Positions 12,767 to 24,785 of a stretch of DNA of 64,000 nt are shown here, in pieces. The position numbers and the translations under genes were made by a program. The notes under the pieces were generated by a model that did not search any database, had not been told where the DNA came from, and saw only the letters and a program-made list of their open reading frames with translations. Source of the DNA: Labia minor (lineage: Eukaryota > Arthropoda > Insecta > Dermaptera > Spongiphoridae); assembly GCA_963082975.1 (NCBI GenBank), contig OY720347.1:47740655-47804654 (forward strand), given 5' to 3'. Every line of letters begins with the position of its first letter. The stretch's first letter is position 1.

Positions 12767-12900
12767 GTATTATATACATGTGAGGCATGGTCCATTGCTA
12801 TGGAGAACGAGAAAAGATTCATCTTATTTGTATTTGTTTGTAGAATTTTTCAAAGGATTATGGACTGAATAAAGATAAAGTTTCTGAGGATTGGATGTGA
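12767..12900 (+). pseudogene. LINE (RTE-like) C-terminal fragment
   Basis: The plus strand reads VLYTCEAWSIAMENEKRF ... CRIFQRIMD, then a stop. It matches the post-polymerase part of RTE/jockey-like LINE proteins, whose usual pattern is LYGCETW...E..RL..FE.RVLRRIFG. A frame change follows, with KDKVSEDW-like sequence in another frame. It is a short dead fragment without the catalytic domain. Confidence 0.65.
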
Positions 12901-14815
12901 TTCCAAAATAATGAATTGGCATATATGTATACATCAACCAATATACGTAATTAGATTATAAACTCGAGATTTGTGAATGATGACACGTGGATAGACTTGG
13001 TGAGAAAAACTTAATAAGTAGCTTGAGTTTAGGGAAACCAATTAAGCGACTGAGGTTTGTAGACTAGGGACTTGAAGGGCGAGCAAAATAAAGGAGGATG
13101 TAAGGACTTTGTGAAAATTGAGAATTGTATTTTAGGCAAATTAGGATAAAAATATTTGGAGGAATGCATTTGCTGCTGGGAATTTTTGAATTCAGTAGCC
13201 CCATAGAGATAAATCGATTTGATCATAAAATTAAAGAAATAATAAAGAGAACTAAATCCTAAATAAGTTGAAGAATTGGGATAATGAAAATGAATATCGA
13301 TGCTGATACGGGCAATTGCAAATTAATTTATCACTTTGAGATTTTTTAAGTTTAACCTTATTTACTTAATTATAAAATATAAATAATATATATATATATA
13401 TAAAAGAATAACAAAAAAAATATAAACAAGCTTGGATTTGAATAACAATAATAAAATAAGCAACTCTGGTTAAGAGAAAATAAAAATGGGGAATCGCAAC
13501 TGATAATCAGTCCAATGATTTGATTCCAACCGATACGGATGGTCTGTGATTCCGACCCAGAGAGGCCACATTTTAGGAATTCCTCCATGATTTTGGGTTG
13601 CCTCATCAGGACAGCACCTCTTAGGAACCAAAGCCAGTGGCAGAATACTCCAAATTTAACAATAACAAACCAATCTTAATATAAAAATTCTACAAATTAT
13701 TCTACAAAAGTTTATATTTTATTCTAAAACATTTTAAATTTTTGGAGAAATAAATAAATTTATTGATATAAATAAAATTACTACTTAATTAATATATATA
13801 TATTATAGAATATGCATTTTAAATGTTAAATTTTCATTGAATAAATTATTTATTTATATTACATATGGATCTATTTTTGTGTTTCTCCCTAAAAGAAACG
13901 CTTTTTACCCCAAAAATTTATTGCCTCAGATAATTTATGGATGATATCTTTTGGCTTTCATCATCAATTAGATTTATTATTTTATTTCCCTATTTTTCAT
14001 ATTTTCTTGTTTGGAAATATATTTTTTATTGAATTTGTTATTTATTACAAAATCTATTGAAAAATAATTTTTACACGAATATTCTATTGTTTTTGTTTGT
14101 AACAAATTGAAACTTATATATATAGGTATATATTTATCGATAAATATTTATAAGTGATCTGATATTTGATAATATATATGTAAGTAGAATTGCACTTTAA
14201 CCTGTGGGAATATATATTTTCCTAAATATTTGTTATATAAATATGACACCACTTTCAAGCATAAAATTTTACATAGGTAAGATTATACGTATTTATTTAC
14301 ATTGGGGAATATCACAGTGTACATTTCCTTTAAAGTAATCGTGACATACCTAACAAAAATAAGATATTAAGCTAAGCAAAAACTACAAAAAATTGTTATC
14401 AAGGTTTCTGAATCTTTAAAAAGAAAAATATTATATGACCCTATATTATGTGTGTCACCTAATTTAAATTTCAAAACTTGCTTTATAAAGACTTGCTATT
14501 TGGGTTGTAAGATCAATTTTATATTCCAAATAATAAAATTAAAATAATAAATTATTGGACATTTAGGTAATATAATAATTATATAAATAAATATTATTAA
14601 TTAATTAAAATTACAAAAAATAATAAAATTACAGAGCGGGTTAATATAGTTCTTCTAAATGTTTGTGATATCATAGTGATGACAAGAAGAAGAAAATGAA
14701 GAACAACACTAGATAGTTTTAAAATAGCAGTTGGAGAAAAAGTGAAAGAAAGAGAGAAAGGAACTAAGTAGGATCTATATAATAAGTATATATAAGAAAA
14801 GAATATATCGGTTTA
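12901..14815. other. AT-rich DNA with a less AT-rich patch at about 13490-13660
   Basis: The patch is open on the minus strand (MRQPKIMEEFLKCGLSGSES...), then runs into poly-hydrophobic low complexity. The product is not recognised. The remainder shows nothing. Confidence 0.35.
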
Positions 14816-15354
14816 GGGGAATATGGGGTAATGGCGCTCACCTTAAAATCTCGTGAAATATAAAACTTTCTGCTTCCCTCTATATGACAACTAACAAAAA
14901 AATTTTAATTAATCGCCAAGTCGATATTACAGTTACAGCGTTTATTATCTTGTGACGCTCAAAATTGTAATTTTCAATCTATTAATATATCAACTTTTTT
15001 TTATTTAAGCTGTAAGTATTTCAAATTTTTTATTTAAGCTGTAAGTATTTCAAATTTTATTTTATTTTGATTATTATTATATGCGTAGATAGTGTTCTAA
15101 ATACTTATCAAGTCTATGTCTATTAATTTTACTTAAGTCAAATAGTTTCAGTTTTTTATGTTATAACAGACGGCGCAACACTTTGGGGTAATGGCGCTCA
15201 TCTGATCGCTAAGCGTGTTTATCTGCGATCAATTATTATAGCATAAACTTTTTTTCTTGTTCTGTAGAGCGAAGTGAATTTTTTAATTATTATTTTGTTT
15301 TGTATCAAATTTGGACAACCTCCCTTAAGTGAGCGCCATTCCCCCACCTTCCCC
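14816..15354. mobile_element. TA-flanked MITE with GGCGCTCAC termini
   Basis: A 539-bp element between TA dinucleotides. The left end reads GGGGAATATGGGGTAATGGC(GCTCACC). The right end is its inverse, ...GTGAGCGCCATTCCCCCACC...CCCC. The pair matches over roughly 30 bp with a few differences. TA flanks point to the Tc1/mariner/IS630 group. An extra internal copy of the terminal motif, TTGGGGTAATGGCGCTCA, lies at about 15183-15200. A 29-bp tandem duplication containing AAGCTGTAAGTATTTCAAAT lies at about 15003-15060. No transposase is seen. Confidence 0.75.
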
Positions 15355-16440
15355 TATATATATCTTTTTAAGTGACAATTTTACCAATTTTACCACATTT
15401 AATATTCTTAGCAGCAGTTCTAGTACCAGGGATAATTAGGTTTCAAAACATAAAATCTTTATATATATATAGTTATTTATATATTCTAAAAGAATACCAA
15501 AATTACATAACTCTAAATGAGCACTGCAACGTCCAAATTTAAATCTCTTTAACCAAAATGGAAAAAACCGAAAGGACTATTCAAATCTTAAGAAAAAAGA
15601 AAAAAACTTTGACTTTACATATCCTAATCAAGGACAGCGCATATCAAATGGTTATCAACATTTACCTTGCTTTTCTTGATCTGAGACGCTATTTTTATTA
15701 AATAGTCTCGCAATTTTGACTCCGTCTCATAGACTCCAGCTAGAGAAAATCCTTTTGCAGGGATAACCACTCAAATATTAATGAAATAATTATTTAATCT
15801 TTGTAATAGCTCCGAAATTTTATAAATCATTAGGAATGAAATAATAATATTAATTGTAAAAATGTCTAGAAAAAAAAATTTCATATTTATGATATTATAA
15901 AGGGATATAAATAAGGACATGTGTAAAGAGTTTCTACAATTTAGATTAATAGCAACTTTCTCTCCAACACTAAAATGAAATTAATAGTAGTAATTTCACA
16001 AAGGTATTCTAAACAATAGCATAGCCTAAGCAAGTTATATTCCAGTACGTGTCATTTAAGTGTATAACAGTTGTTTGACATTACAAATATAGACTAGCAA
16101 TTCTATGATACCATATAAAAATTAAAACTTGACATTTTTAATTAATGAAATTATATAATAAATAAATTATATACATTTATAAAAATTAATGCGTATTTAA
16201 TATAGAATTTAATTTAAAGTTGAAATATTTTGCCATTCCTTTTCAACTTCGTTTTACTTTACGGGATCGCCTTGAAAGTATGCAACCAATTCAGAAGAAA
16301 ACAATATTTAGCATTATTTGATTAAGTTATAAAAGGGTATAAATACTTAGAGGAATATTAATAAAAAAATAAATATATACATATGATATGTAAGTATATT
16401 TTACATATTTTATATATATATATATATATATAACGGTGTT
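15355..16440. other. AT-rich DNA, nothing recognised
   Basis: No gene or repeat boundary recognised. A (TA)n tract lies at 16411-16431, directly before the SINE. Confidence 0.5.
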
Positions 16441-16618
16441 AACCCAAATCCTCGTAGTCCCGAGTTCAAGTCCCAGGCCTGGCAAGGGAATTTCTCTACC
16501 TGGTGTCTATGGGACAGAGTCAACCCAGCTTCTGGGATTAAAATTGGTGAGCTACTTGATAAAAAAAAGTAGCGCCTCCGATCAAGAAAATCAAGTCAAG
16601 GACTAGTTCATTTTGGAA
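16441..16618 (+). repeat. tRNA-derived SINE, copy 1
   Basis: Contains a good pol III B-box, GAGTTCAAGTCCC, near 16472. It continues with CCTGGCAAGGGAATTTCTCT, TGGGACAGAGTCAACCC and a GAGCTACTTGATAAAA end. The A-box half is weak or missing. The element at 20035-20215 shares the same order of blocks. Classed as a SINE by B-box and dispersal; the parent tRNA cannot be named. Confidence 0.65.
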
Positions 16619-16732
16619 TTAAATTTTGTGAAGAAATTAATTAAAGTTTGGAATATTATTATATTATAACTTTTATACATAAAATTAAATTTATAAGAAT
16701 AGATAATTTTAAAAAATTTCCATAAAAAAAAA

Positions 16733-17043
16733 TAAGTTGACCTGTGGCAAGGTCCGAACCGACCGACGGTTTGAAGTAAATTAATTTCCAGCTACAGAAA
16801 CAATTTCAAATAATTTTAATATATCTATTAATGTAATAAAAAAACAGATATGGATATATCATAAATATTTTTAATTTTATTTTATTTATAATATATATAA
16901 GTAAGTGCCGGCTGTGACGTCATGAATGGCTGGATGACGTCATATAATTTTAAATTAAGAAAAAACTAATAAAGATGATTTTTCTCGAGGATAAAACCAA
17001 TACAAAGTGCATGATTCGTGGTGATATATAAAAAATCTTCTAC
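16733..17043 (+). mobile_element. Family A repeat, copy A3 (3' truncated)
   Basis: Starts AATAAGTTGACCTGTGGCAA. Carries both TGACGTCA sites (16915-16922 and 16935-16942), and breaks off after GATTCGTGGTGATATATAAA. The right half of the family is missing; it is replaced by the direct repeat described next. Confidence 0.8.
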
Positions 17044-17358
17044 TACATAAGTTATTTTTGTGCTTTTTTATTTTATGAATGTTAAATTTCCAATTCTCCT
17101 CTTTACAATAAAAAAAAAATAATTAAAATATCTCAACAACATTCGGCGAGAAAGTCGTGAGATCCCGCGCCAAACATTGAAGAGAGTCATGACTAACTAC
17201 TCCAGGAGACCCGTACAGTGTAGAGAAAATGGTGGTCATCATTTAAGTGACATAATTTTTGCTACATAAGTTATTTTTGTGCTTTTTTATTATGAATGTT
17301 AAATTTCCAATTCTCCTCTTTACAATAAAAAAAATAATTAAAATATCTCAACAACTTT
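17044..17358. repeat. ~95-bp direct repeat, period 219 bp
   Basis: TACATAAGTTATTTTTGTGC and the ~90 bp that follow occur at 17044-17140 and again at 17263-17356, differing by a few indels. Between them is a GC-richer block (CGGCGAGAAAGTCGTGAGATCCCGCG...). The copies abut the truncated end of A3. This is either a local duplication or two long terminal-type repeats around a tiny insert. Confidence 0.7.
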
Positions 17359-17750
17359 TTTATTTATCCCATTTCAAAAACCGTCAGGTTTGACTGCCGG
17401 ACCCTGTATTTTTTATTAATTAAGATAAATTAATAAATAGTAAATATTAAAATCAAAATATTTATTTTAGGGTGACTGAATTATTAGATTTTGGAATATA
17501 TATTTATAGCATACTATATATTTTTTTTATATAATAATCTCCTAAAAACAATTTTCATTTTTTAAATTGATATAAACATTTAAATAGATAAAATTAAAAA
17601 ACATTAAATCTTAATTTCTATTAAAATATTAAATAAGTTTGACCTAATTTATGAAATAAATTAATATGATTATTTTTAGTATGATTTATAAATATTTTAA
17701 ATGATATTTAATTAATTAAAAACTTATAATAAATTAAATATTTGAATAAT
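17359..17750. other. AT-rich DNA, nothing recognised
   Basis: Only a short GC-richer stretch, GTCAGGTTTGACTGCCGGACC, at about 17384-17404 stands out. Confidence 0.4.
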
Positions 17751-18735
17751 CCAGCCAATTGATAAAACATGAACAGTGACTTCAAATTGAAATAGACATC
17801 AGATGAATTCTTATTAAATGTTTTATAATGAACATTAATTTATGTGGTTTATTCAAATTATATAAAAACCCTTAAAAAGTGCCATGCATCAGAATAATCC
17901 CGAATAAATATAAAAATACATTATATTATTATTTAGATTATCCCAGTATAAAATATAAAAGATAAATAAAAAAAATTTATTCTTATGTAATATATTGAAA
18001 AAAGATTTTTATAAGTTTATATAGAACTATATAATTTTATTTTTTTGTTATTTATTTAAATTAAAAAATATTTTAAATTAATATTAAATAGAATAAATAC
18101 ATATGGAAGTTATATTATACATATATAATTAAATGAAAAGAATGAAAAAATATTTTGTGACAATTTTACAATGATAATTGTGAGGAGGAGTTGAGAGGGT
18201 TGTAATTGGTTATCGAGTTATAATAAATGATAATAAAACTCACCCCGAGGTTGAATTTTGACAGGAGCCGAGCTCCCTGGCTATGCATGCGCACTCACAC
18301 ACCAACACCGATAAACTGACTACCACTCAAGCGGCTGGCTAGGAAGAGCCCCTGGCATTTAGGCAACCCGCTGCGCTAGTTTCCAAATTTAAAATTTTCA
18401 TATTTAAAGTACCTGGATTATCCAGCAGCCGCTCAGAAGATTAAAAATGTATACTTTACTAACTGTTTTAATAATATTAATTAATTTTAATAATATTCTT
18501 AAATTTGAATTAGTAAATTGATTGAGTATATTGATTTATTATGATTATACTCTCTTCTGGTATTTTTATCTTATAATTAAATAATAATTATTATTTATAT
18601 ATATATATATACAATCTATATATTTATTGAATAAACCATAAAAATTAATATTTATTATAAAACATTTAATAAGAATTCATTTGATGTCTATTTCAATCGA
18701 AGACACTGTTCATGTCATGCTTTATCAATTAACTG
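17751..18735. repeat. Foldback structure with ~110-bp inverted arms
   Basis: The left arm (17751-17862: CAATTGATAAAACATGAACA ... TTTATGTGGTTTATTC) and right arm (about 18618-18735) are reverse complements with scattered mismatches. Landmarks are GAATTCTTATTAAATG on the left and CATTTAATAAGAATTC on the right, and GTCTATTTCAAT in the right arm against ATTGAAATAGAC in the left. The ~755-bp centre contains the GC-rich motif block C1. Sequence outside the arms also shows weak inverted similarity. It may be a foldback transposon or an old inverted duplication. Confidence 0.65.
18240..18400 (+). repeat. GC-rich repeat block C1
   Basis: Contains a TGCATGCGCACTCACAC motif, an AAACTGACT...CCACTC stretch, and a 23-nt segment (18346-18368, starting GAGCCCCTGG and ending AGGCAACC) that is identical at 58116-58138. 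The order of blocks is the same in both places. GCATGCGCA resembles half of an NRF1/Ewg site. The function is unknown. Confidence 0.6.
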
Positions 18736-19029
18736 GAGTATTAAAATATATAAACTTTATATTAATTTTAATCTCAATTTAAATTATCTAATTTATCATA
18801 AAAGTTAATATTTTCATTCAATTAATGTCATTTTATTATATTTATTAAATTTTTTATATGAATTAAGAAAGTTATACACATTTATTTTAAATATATATCA
18901 TTTGAAAAAATAAATTATGTTTAAAAAATAAATAGGTTAATTTCCAATTTAAACCACGCGATTAAATGGATAAGAATTGTAAATATATAGAAACAAACTG
19001 TAAATATAAAGAATAATTAAAATAAGTAA
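18736..19029. other. AT-rich DNA, nothing recognised
   Basis: No feature seen apart from weak extension of the foldback arms. Confidence 0.4.
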
Positions 19030-19424
19030 TAAATAAGTTGACGTGTGGCCAGAGCCGAACCGACCGACTGTTTGAAGTAAATTAATTTCCAGCTACAGAA
19101 ACAATTTCAAATAATTTTAATATATCTATTAATGTAATAAAAAACAGATATGGATATAACATAAATATTTTTAATTTTATTTTATTTATAATATATATGT
19201 AAGACCAGGCTGTGACATCATGAATGGCTGGATGACGTCATATAATTTTAAATTAAGAAAAAACTAATAAAGATGATTTTTCTCGAGGTTCAGGACGGAC
19301 AGACATCATGCTAAAAATACTTTTTTCTGTTAAGAAAATGCATGATTCGTGGAGATATGTAAAAATCTCCACATGTGAAATTTGGTGTGAAAACAATACC
19401 TCCCTTACTATCGTCGGTCGGTAA
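19030..19424 (+). mobile_element. Family A repeat, copy A4 (internal deletion)
   Basis: Left end AATAAGTTGACGTGTGGCC and right end CGTCGGTCGGTAA are both present. The middle is deleted: TTTTTCTCGAGG is joined directly to TTCAGGACGGACAGACATC. The first CRE-like site is mutated (TGACATCA); the second (TGACGTCA, near 19235) is intact. Confidence 0.85.
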
Positions 19425-20034
19425 TTACTCTCTCATATATTTATGTTTTTTATTTTAATTAACTTTCTTTGAAAAACACTATAAAGGGATGAATGAGTTT
19501 GAAAAGTTCATAATCAAATAATTACAATAAAATAAGAGAGTATTAACCAATGAAAATTAATTATGAAAATAATGTATTTTATAAAAATATTTTATTTTTT
19601 TCCATATTAATTTAATATATATATGGATTTGATCTAAAATTATTTATTTATTATTTATTTATTTATTATTATTTATGAAATTATTTATAAAGGGTGGTAA
19701 AAAATGCTTTATCACAGAATTTTCGTAACTTACTCTTAGAAATCTATAATGTTTTACACTGATTTTTTCTTTATTCTTCTTTAATAATATTTCTTAAATT
19801 CTTGCGATAAAAACTTTTGTAAAAAGTGTTAAAAAGCTAAATAAAATTTAGTTGATAATTAATGTGTGAATGAATACAAATAATAAATTTAATTACTTTT
19901 GGTGGAACACATACTTAATTATTTCTAATTGCATATAAAATTATAATTAACTATTCTATACCATTGAATTGAAAAAGAACAATGTGTTTATTTAAAGGTG
20001 AAACATTATATTTTTATTTCACTTATTATGAATA
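19425..20034. other. AT-rich DNA, nothing recognised
   Basis: Low-complexity AT DNA without an exon or repeat end. Confidence 0.45.
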
Positions 20035-20215
20035 AGCCGCCTCACATTATGGGACTCTCAAACTTGACTCTCAAACACACTGTCCCGGGCTCAAGTCACA
20101 GTCCTAACAAAGGAATTTTTCTCTGGCTGAAATATATCGAAACGAGGTCCACCCAATCGGATCAAAAATAGGAAGCTACTTAAAACAAAATTAGAACCCC
20201 CGTTTAAAAAAAATC
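20035..20215 (+). repeat. tRNA-derived SINE, copy 2
   Basis: Block order matches the SINE at 16441-16618. GGGCTCAAGTCACAG stands where the B-box is, then AACAAAGGAATTTTTCTCTGG, GTCCACCCAATC and GAAGCTACTTAAAAC. It is more diverged than copy 1. Confidence 0.55.
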
Positions 20216-20891
20216 AAGATAAAGGATGAAATACTTGTATTCCAATATACTTGTCACTTTTTCTTCCGCTTAAACTTCAACCTAAACGCTGCCCTTTATA
20301 ATATAGGTATTTAGGTAAATATATATAGATATATAATATATAATAATTTTTCTTTAAATATCCTCTATAATTTAACTATTCCAGACACAATAAATTTACT
20401 AATATATAATAATATGTTCTAATTAAATTATCGATTTGTTTTTTTTTTGTTTTTATTTAAATTACAAAATTTTACATTTCCTTTCAATTTATGAAATTGA
20501 CAAGAATATTGATTATTTATTTAGAGAGTAAATTAAATGTGTGAGTGTGAATAAATTTATGATATATTATCATATATGATCAAGATTGATGTGTTGTGTC
20601 TAAATGTATTAGTAATATTGATAGTGAATTCAATTTTAACTTTAATTACAATCGGTTAGTGATCTGAACCATTTAGGTCATTAATAACTTTCCATTCCAA
20701 ATAGAACGTTAAGACATATCGATTAATTTAGGTTAATTGCTCGTTATTATACATTTCTATAAGAGAATATATATATAAAAGTATATTTTTTTTATCATTA
20801 AAGTTAGATTTATTGACTGAGTAAAATATATTTTTACTATTAATATATCATAGTTATTATAATTATAATTTATATTATTATTATTATTATA
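20216..20891. other. AT-rich DNA, nothing recognised
   Basis: No gene or repeat boundary seen. Confidence 0.45.
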
Positions 20892-21396
20892 CGAAGGCAG
20901 GTCAATAAGTCCGTGACTTTTTGAATGAAACGTAGGTTTTTTGATAAAAAAATTATTTTATTTTTCAACGTAGTCTCTTTTGAGCACTATACACTTCATC
21001 CGGCGTTTCTCCAATTTTTTTTTATCCCTTCCAAAAAATAAGATTTGTCGAAGACATCAAAATAGATTTGTGTGATGATTTCATCTTTGGAGGCAAATCG
21101 CCCAGTTATTTCTTCAGGCTTGGGAACAAGAAATAGTCAGTCAGGGCTAATTCCGGAGAATAGGGCGTATGAGGGAGCAATTTGTATCCCCATTCATGGA
21201 TTTTCATGAAAATTCACTTTTTTCCATTTTCTTCTCAAATCACGAGGAGGTTAATGGATGTTAAACAAAAACTAAAGAACCAGCTGGTTCAAATTTCGAC
21301 ATGATGATAGATTATTATAATTGACATGAGTAGTATTGCCATTTCATTTAAGATGTGGGAACTTCCAAAAGTCACGGACTTATTGATCTTTTCTTG
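20892..21396 (-). mobile_element. Mariner-family relic, uninterrupted copy
   Basis: A 505-bp paralogue of the relic at 935-2073. It begins CGAAGGCAGGTCAATAAG next to TA and ends before TA at 21397. It carries the same antisense transposase blocks (ELA..DYFL-like, KDE, C-terminus). It continues without a break across the site where copy 1 has the family A insertion (TCCAAAAAATAAGATTTGTC), and therefore serves as the empty site. Right terminus decayed. Confidence 0.85.
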
Positions 21397-24300
21397 TATT
21401 CTTATATGTATTACATATAATTATATTATATTATATTAAGTTCATTACCATTTTACTTACATTTTAAAAATAATTATCTTACATTAAATTGTATAATGTT
21501 ATAAATTCAATCATTTTAATTTAAGTTCTTTAACTAAAATAAGTAAATATTTAATAAGAATAATTTAAGTTTAAATATCCGCTGTAGTTTCAAATGTAGT
21601 TATGTGTTTAGAGCGCATCATACAAAAATTGTGAGAAGTATACACATAAAAGAAATACATGATCTTTTTAATAAGATATTTGAAACTACCTAGCTTTTAT
21701 ATAAAATTCAATTATTTTATGTATACTGAAAAAAAAAATTAATATTATTAATTATCTACGAGAGAGAGAGAGAGAGAGAGAGATTAAGTTTACTTGAATC
21801 AAGAAAGTTCTTTTATATATCTTCACTTTATGCATCCAAATATATCTATAATTTTCCACTTTAAATTATAAACACACAAAATTTGTTGTTCTTTTTACTT
21901 ATACATTTAGTCCTCAAACGTCACTCGGAGATTTTCAACGATAATTGTCACTTAAAATAGGTTAATTTACTTGATTAGTTTATAGTAGTCTAGGCCTTTA
22001 TCATATTTTAAATAATAATTCAATTATTAATTATCATAAAATATCATATTATCAATTGTACACAACTCATGTGTATCTCATATATATATACTTTTGTACA
22101 TTCTATAAAAGAACAGTGGCTATATATTCGGCTACCGCCTAAACTGAGTAAAGGTTTATTATGATCAGAATCGATATTGCCTCATTGATGTTCTTTATTA
22201 TTAATTTAGCTTTTTTGATGTTCTTAATTTTAGGGATTTTTAGTCTTTCTTTTGGGGTGGTGTTTTTATAGAATTCCAGATGGCTATGTATTCTTTTTTT
22301 ATTAGATTTTTCAGCTCAGCAAAGTTAGCAGAGTCTTCCTCGCGATGTTCATTCTCTGCTGAGATTGGTGTTGTTTATTATTATTATTATTATTTAATTT
22401 ATGATTTGGTGAAATGTTTTTTAGCTTTTTTTTTTTTTTTGAAACATTTAATTCTGTAATTCAAAATGGAAATTAATTCTGGTAGATATGTTTACAGGTT
22501 CCGGAATTTCTTACCACAGAAAAGGATTTATTTTGAGAGGCTGTACGGAAATTGATATTTTAACCTCTATAAGAGAAATCTAACAAAAAGTATTTTTTAC
22601 ATTCCTAACTCGTCGAATCAACCACAGGAAAAAGTCCAAAGTAAATATTAATATTTCTTTTTTCCATTTTTTTTTTTATTAGAGTGTTTAATATTTCCAT
22701 AGAAGAATTTTTATCGTAAAGAGACGAAGAGAGAATTTCTTTAAATTGAAATTAGTTTTTTTTTTTTATTTTTCCTATGACACGGAACATGCTTTTAATA
22801 ATAAGATCGTTTGAGATGTGTAAAAATGCAAATCCAATCTCTCTAAAAGGGAAAAGGAAATCGTTGAGGTAGAGAGATTAAAGATTAAGGTTTCAAAATG
22901 TATCTTGCCAACCCCTTAAAATGACCTCGCTTGTATACACCATTCTTTCATTTCGAAATATTCACTTAACTATTTATATTCAAATCATACTCGTTAATTA
23001 TTTTTTATTACTAATTTTCATTTACCTTTTAGTAAATAATGTTTGCAAAATCTTATAATATAAAAATAAATGAATGATAAATATCTACAATATAAATTGG
23101 GTTATCAAATGGTGAGACAAGATTATGAAATAAGTTGATAAAATGATAGACGATAGAGTATTGGGAAAGAAAAATTAAATTAATCAACAAATCTCTAATT
23201 ATTCCAATTAATTATTATTAAAAATACTTAAATATTAATTTTTTCAAGATATAAATATATATATATATATATATATTAGTTTAAAATTTGGTGTAAGTTT
23301 TCTAAAAAAATCACCAACAGATTTAAAGAAAAACTCCACCAATCCGTTGTTATATCGGAAATTCACAAATCAAGAAATGAAAATCTTACAATATTTTGAA
23401 TGTTTTATAAAAAATATGGAAAATATCTTCTTTGATAAAAATTAATTTTGATTAAATTTAATTTTCTTATTAATATATATAGATTAAACAAAAACTTTAA
23501 AAAAATATTTCAAATAAAAAGTTATGAAAATCACTTTTATTAAGTATCGGAAATATACTCTAATTTATTTATAACTACTTCACTACTAATTTAATTTTTA
23601 TTTACTAAACTATACAATATTGATAGATGTATTAATATTTTCTAATTTATACATGGAGGGGATCAGCTCATCATTGAAACGGCATGTATATTTCATTTTT
23701 CGATTTAGATTAATAAATCATTGAGTATTACTGAAGTATGGATTGAATCAAATGGTATTCATATAAAATTAATCAAATTCTAAAATTTTAAATCCCTAAT
23801 ACAGAGAGATTGTCTGGTTTTGAATTGTGTACTGGTGAGTGGAAAATGATCGGAATTCAGACAAATAAAATAAAGATAAAAGAAAAAAGAGGGAGTGGGG
23901 GTAATAGTTATGAAATTTGTAGAAAATACAGAATTAACAATTTCAATTATATTAATGTATATTATAATAATTTCAATTATAAAATATAAAATGTACAACG
24001 TTTGATGAAAATTGAAGTGATTGTAAACACTATAAAAATTTCAACTTGGTGAAAGGGAGTGAAATAATGCATTAATAGTAAAGAATCGACTAAAAGTTAC
24101 ATAATTTGTAAAGTTAATTAAACTTTAAACTAAGTTAGGGAATATATGCAGCCTTTCTGTCCCTCTTAAAAATAAAATTTACATTTCCCTGGATTCTTGT
24201 AGAAAATTTTAAATATTTATATCAGAACTAATATATATAGTATTTATAATTATTTTAAAAATTCAGATGTGGCTGTTATTTAAAGTTACCCCACCCTGTA

Positions 24301-24421
24301 TTATACCTAAGAGTAATTACAAAAATCACCGTTATTCAAGATCCAGGACGCTAATGTTGTTATGGGGTAAAATATACAATATGAATTTTTTTGATTTTAA
24401 TTATTGAAAATAAATTAAAAA
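21397..24421. other. AT-rich DNA with a (GA)n tract
   Basis: (GA)n at 21760-21782, (TA)n at about 23252-23275. A somewhat less AT-rich zone at about 22100-22400 (TTCGGCTACCGCCTAAACTG, TTCCTCGCGATGTTCATTC) has no recognised gene. No exon can be supported. Confidence 0.45.
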
Positions 24422-24785
24422 TAAATAAGTTGACCTGTGGCCAGGTCTGAACCGACCGACAGTTTGAAATAAATTAATTTCCAGCTACAGAAACAATTTC
24501 AAATAATTTTAATATATCTATTAATGTAATAAAAAACAGATAGGGATATAACATAAATATTTTTAATTTTATTTTATTTATAATATATATGTAAGACCAG
24601 GCTGTGACGTCAGGAATGGCTGGATGACGTCATATAATTTTAAATTAAGAAAAAAACTAATAAAGATGATTTTTCTCGAAGATAAAACCAATACAAAGTG
24701 AATGATTCGTGGTGATATGTAAAAAATCTCCACATGTGAAATTTGATGTGAAAACAATACCTCCCTTGCTATCGTCGGTCGGTAA
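24422..24785 (+). mobile_element. Family A repeat, short copy A5 from direct-repeat recombination
   Basis: Both ends are present, but the ~85-bp internal direct repeat occurs once instead of twice and the sequence between the two repeats is gone. This is what recombination or slippage between the two direct repeats would produce. Both TGACGTCA sites are intact (24605-24612, 24625-24632). Confidence 0.85.

Noticed and set aside
22100..22400. Possible small nuclear RNA or exon in a less AT-rich zone
   Set aside because: No recognisable snRNA motif set, Sm site context or open frame could be demonstrated.
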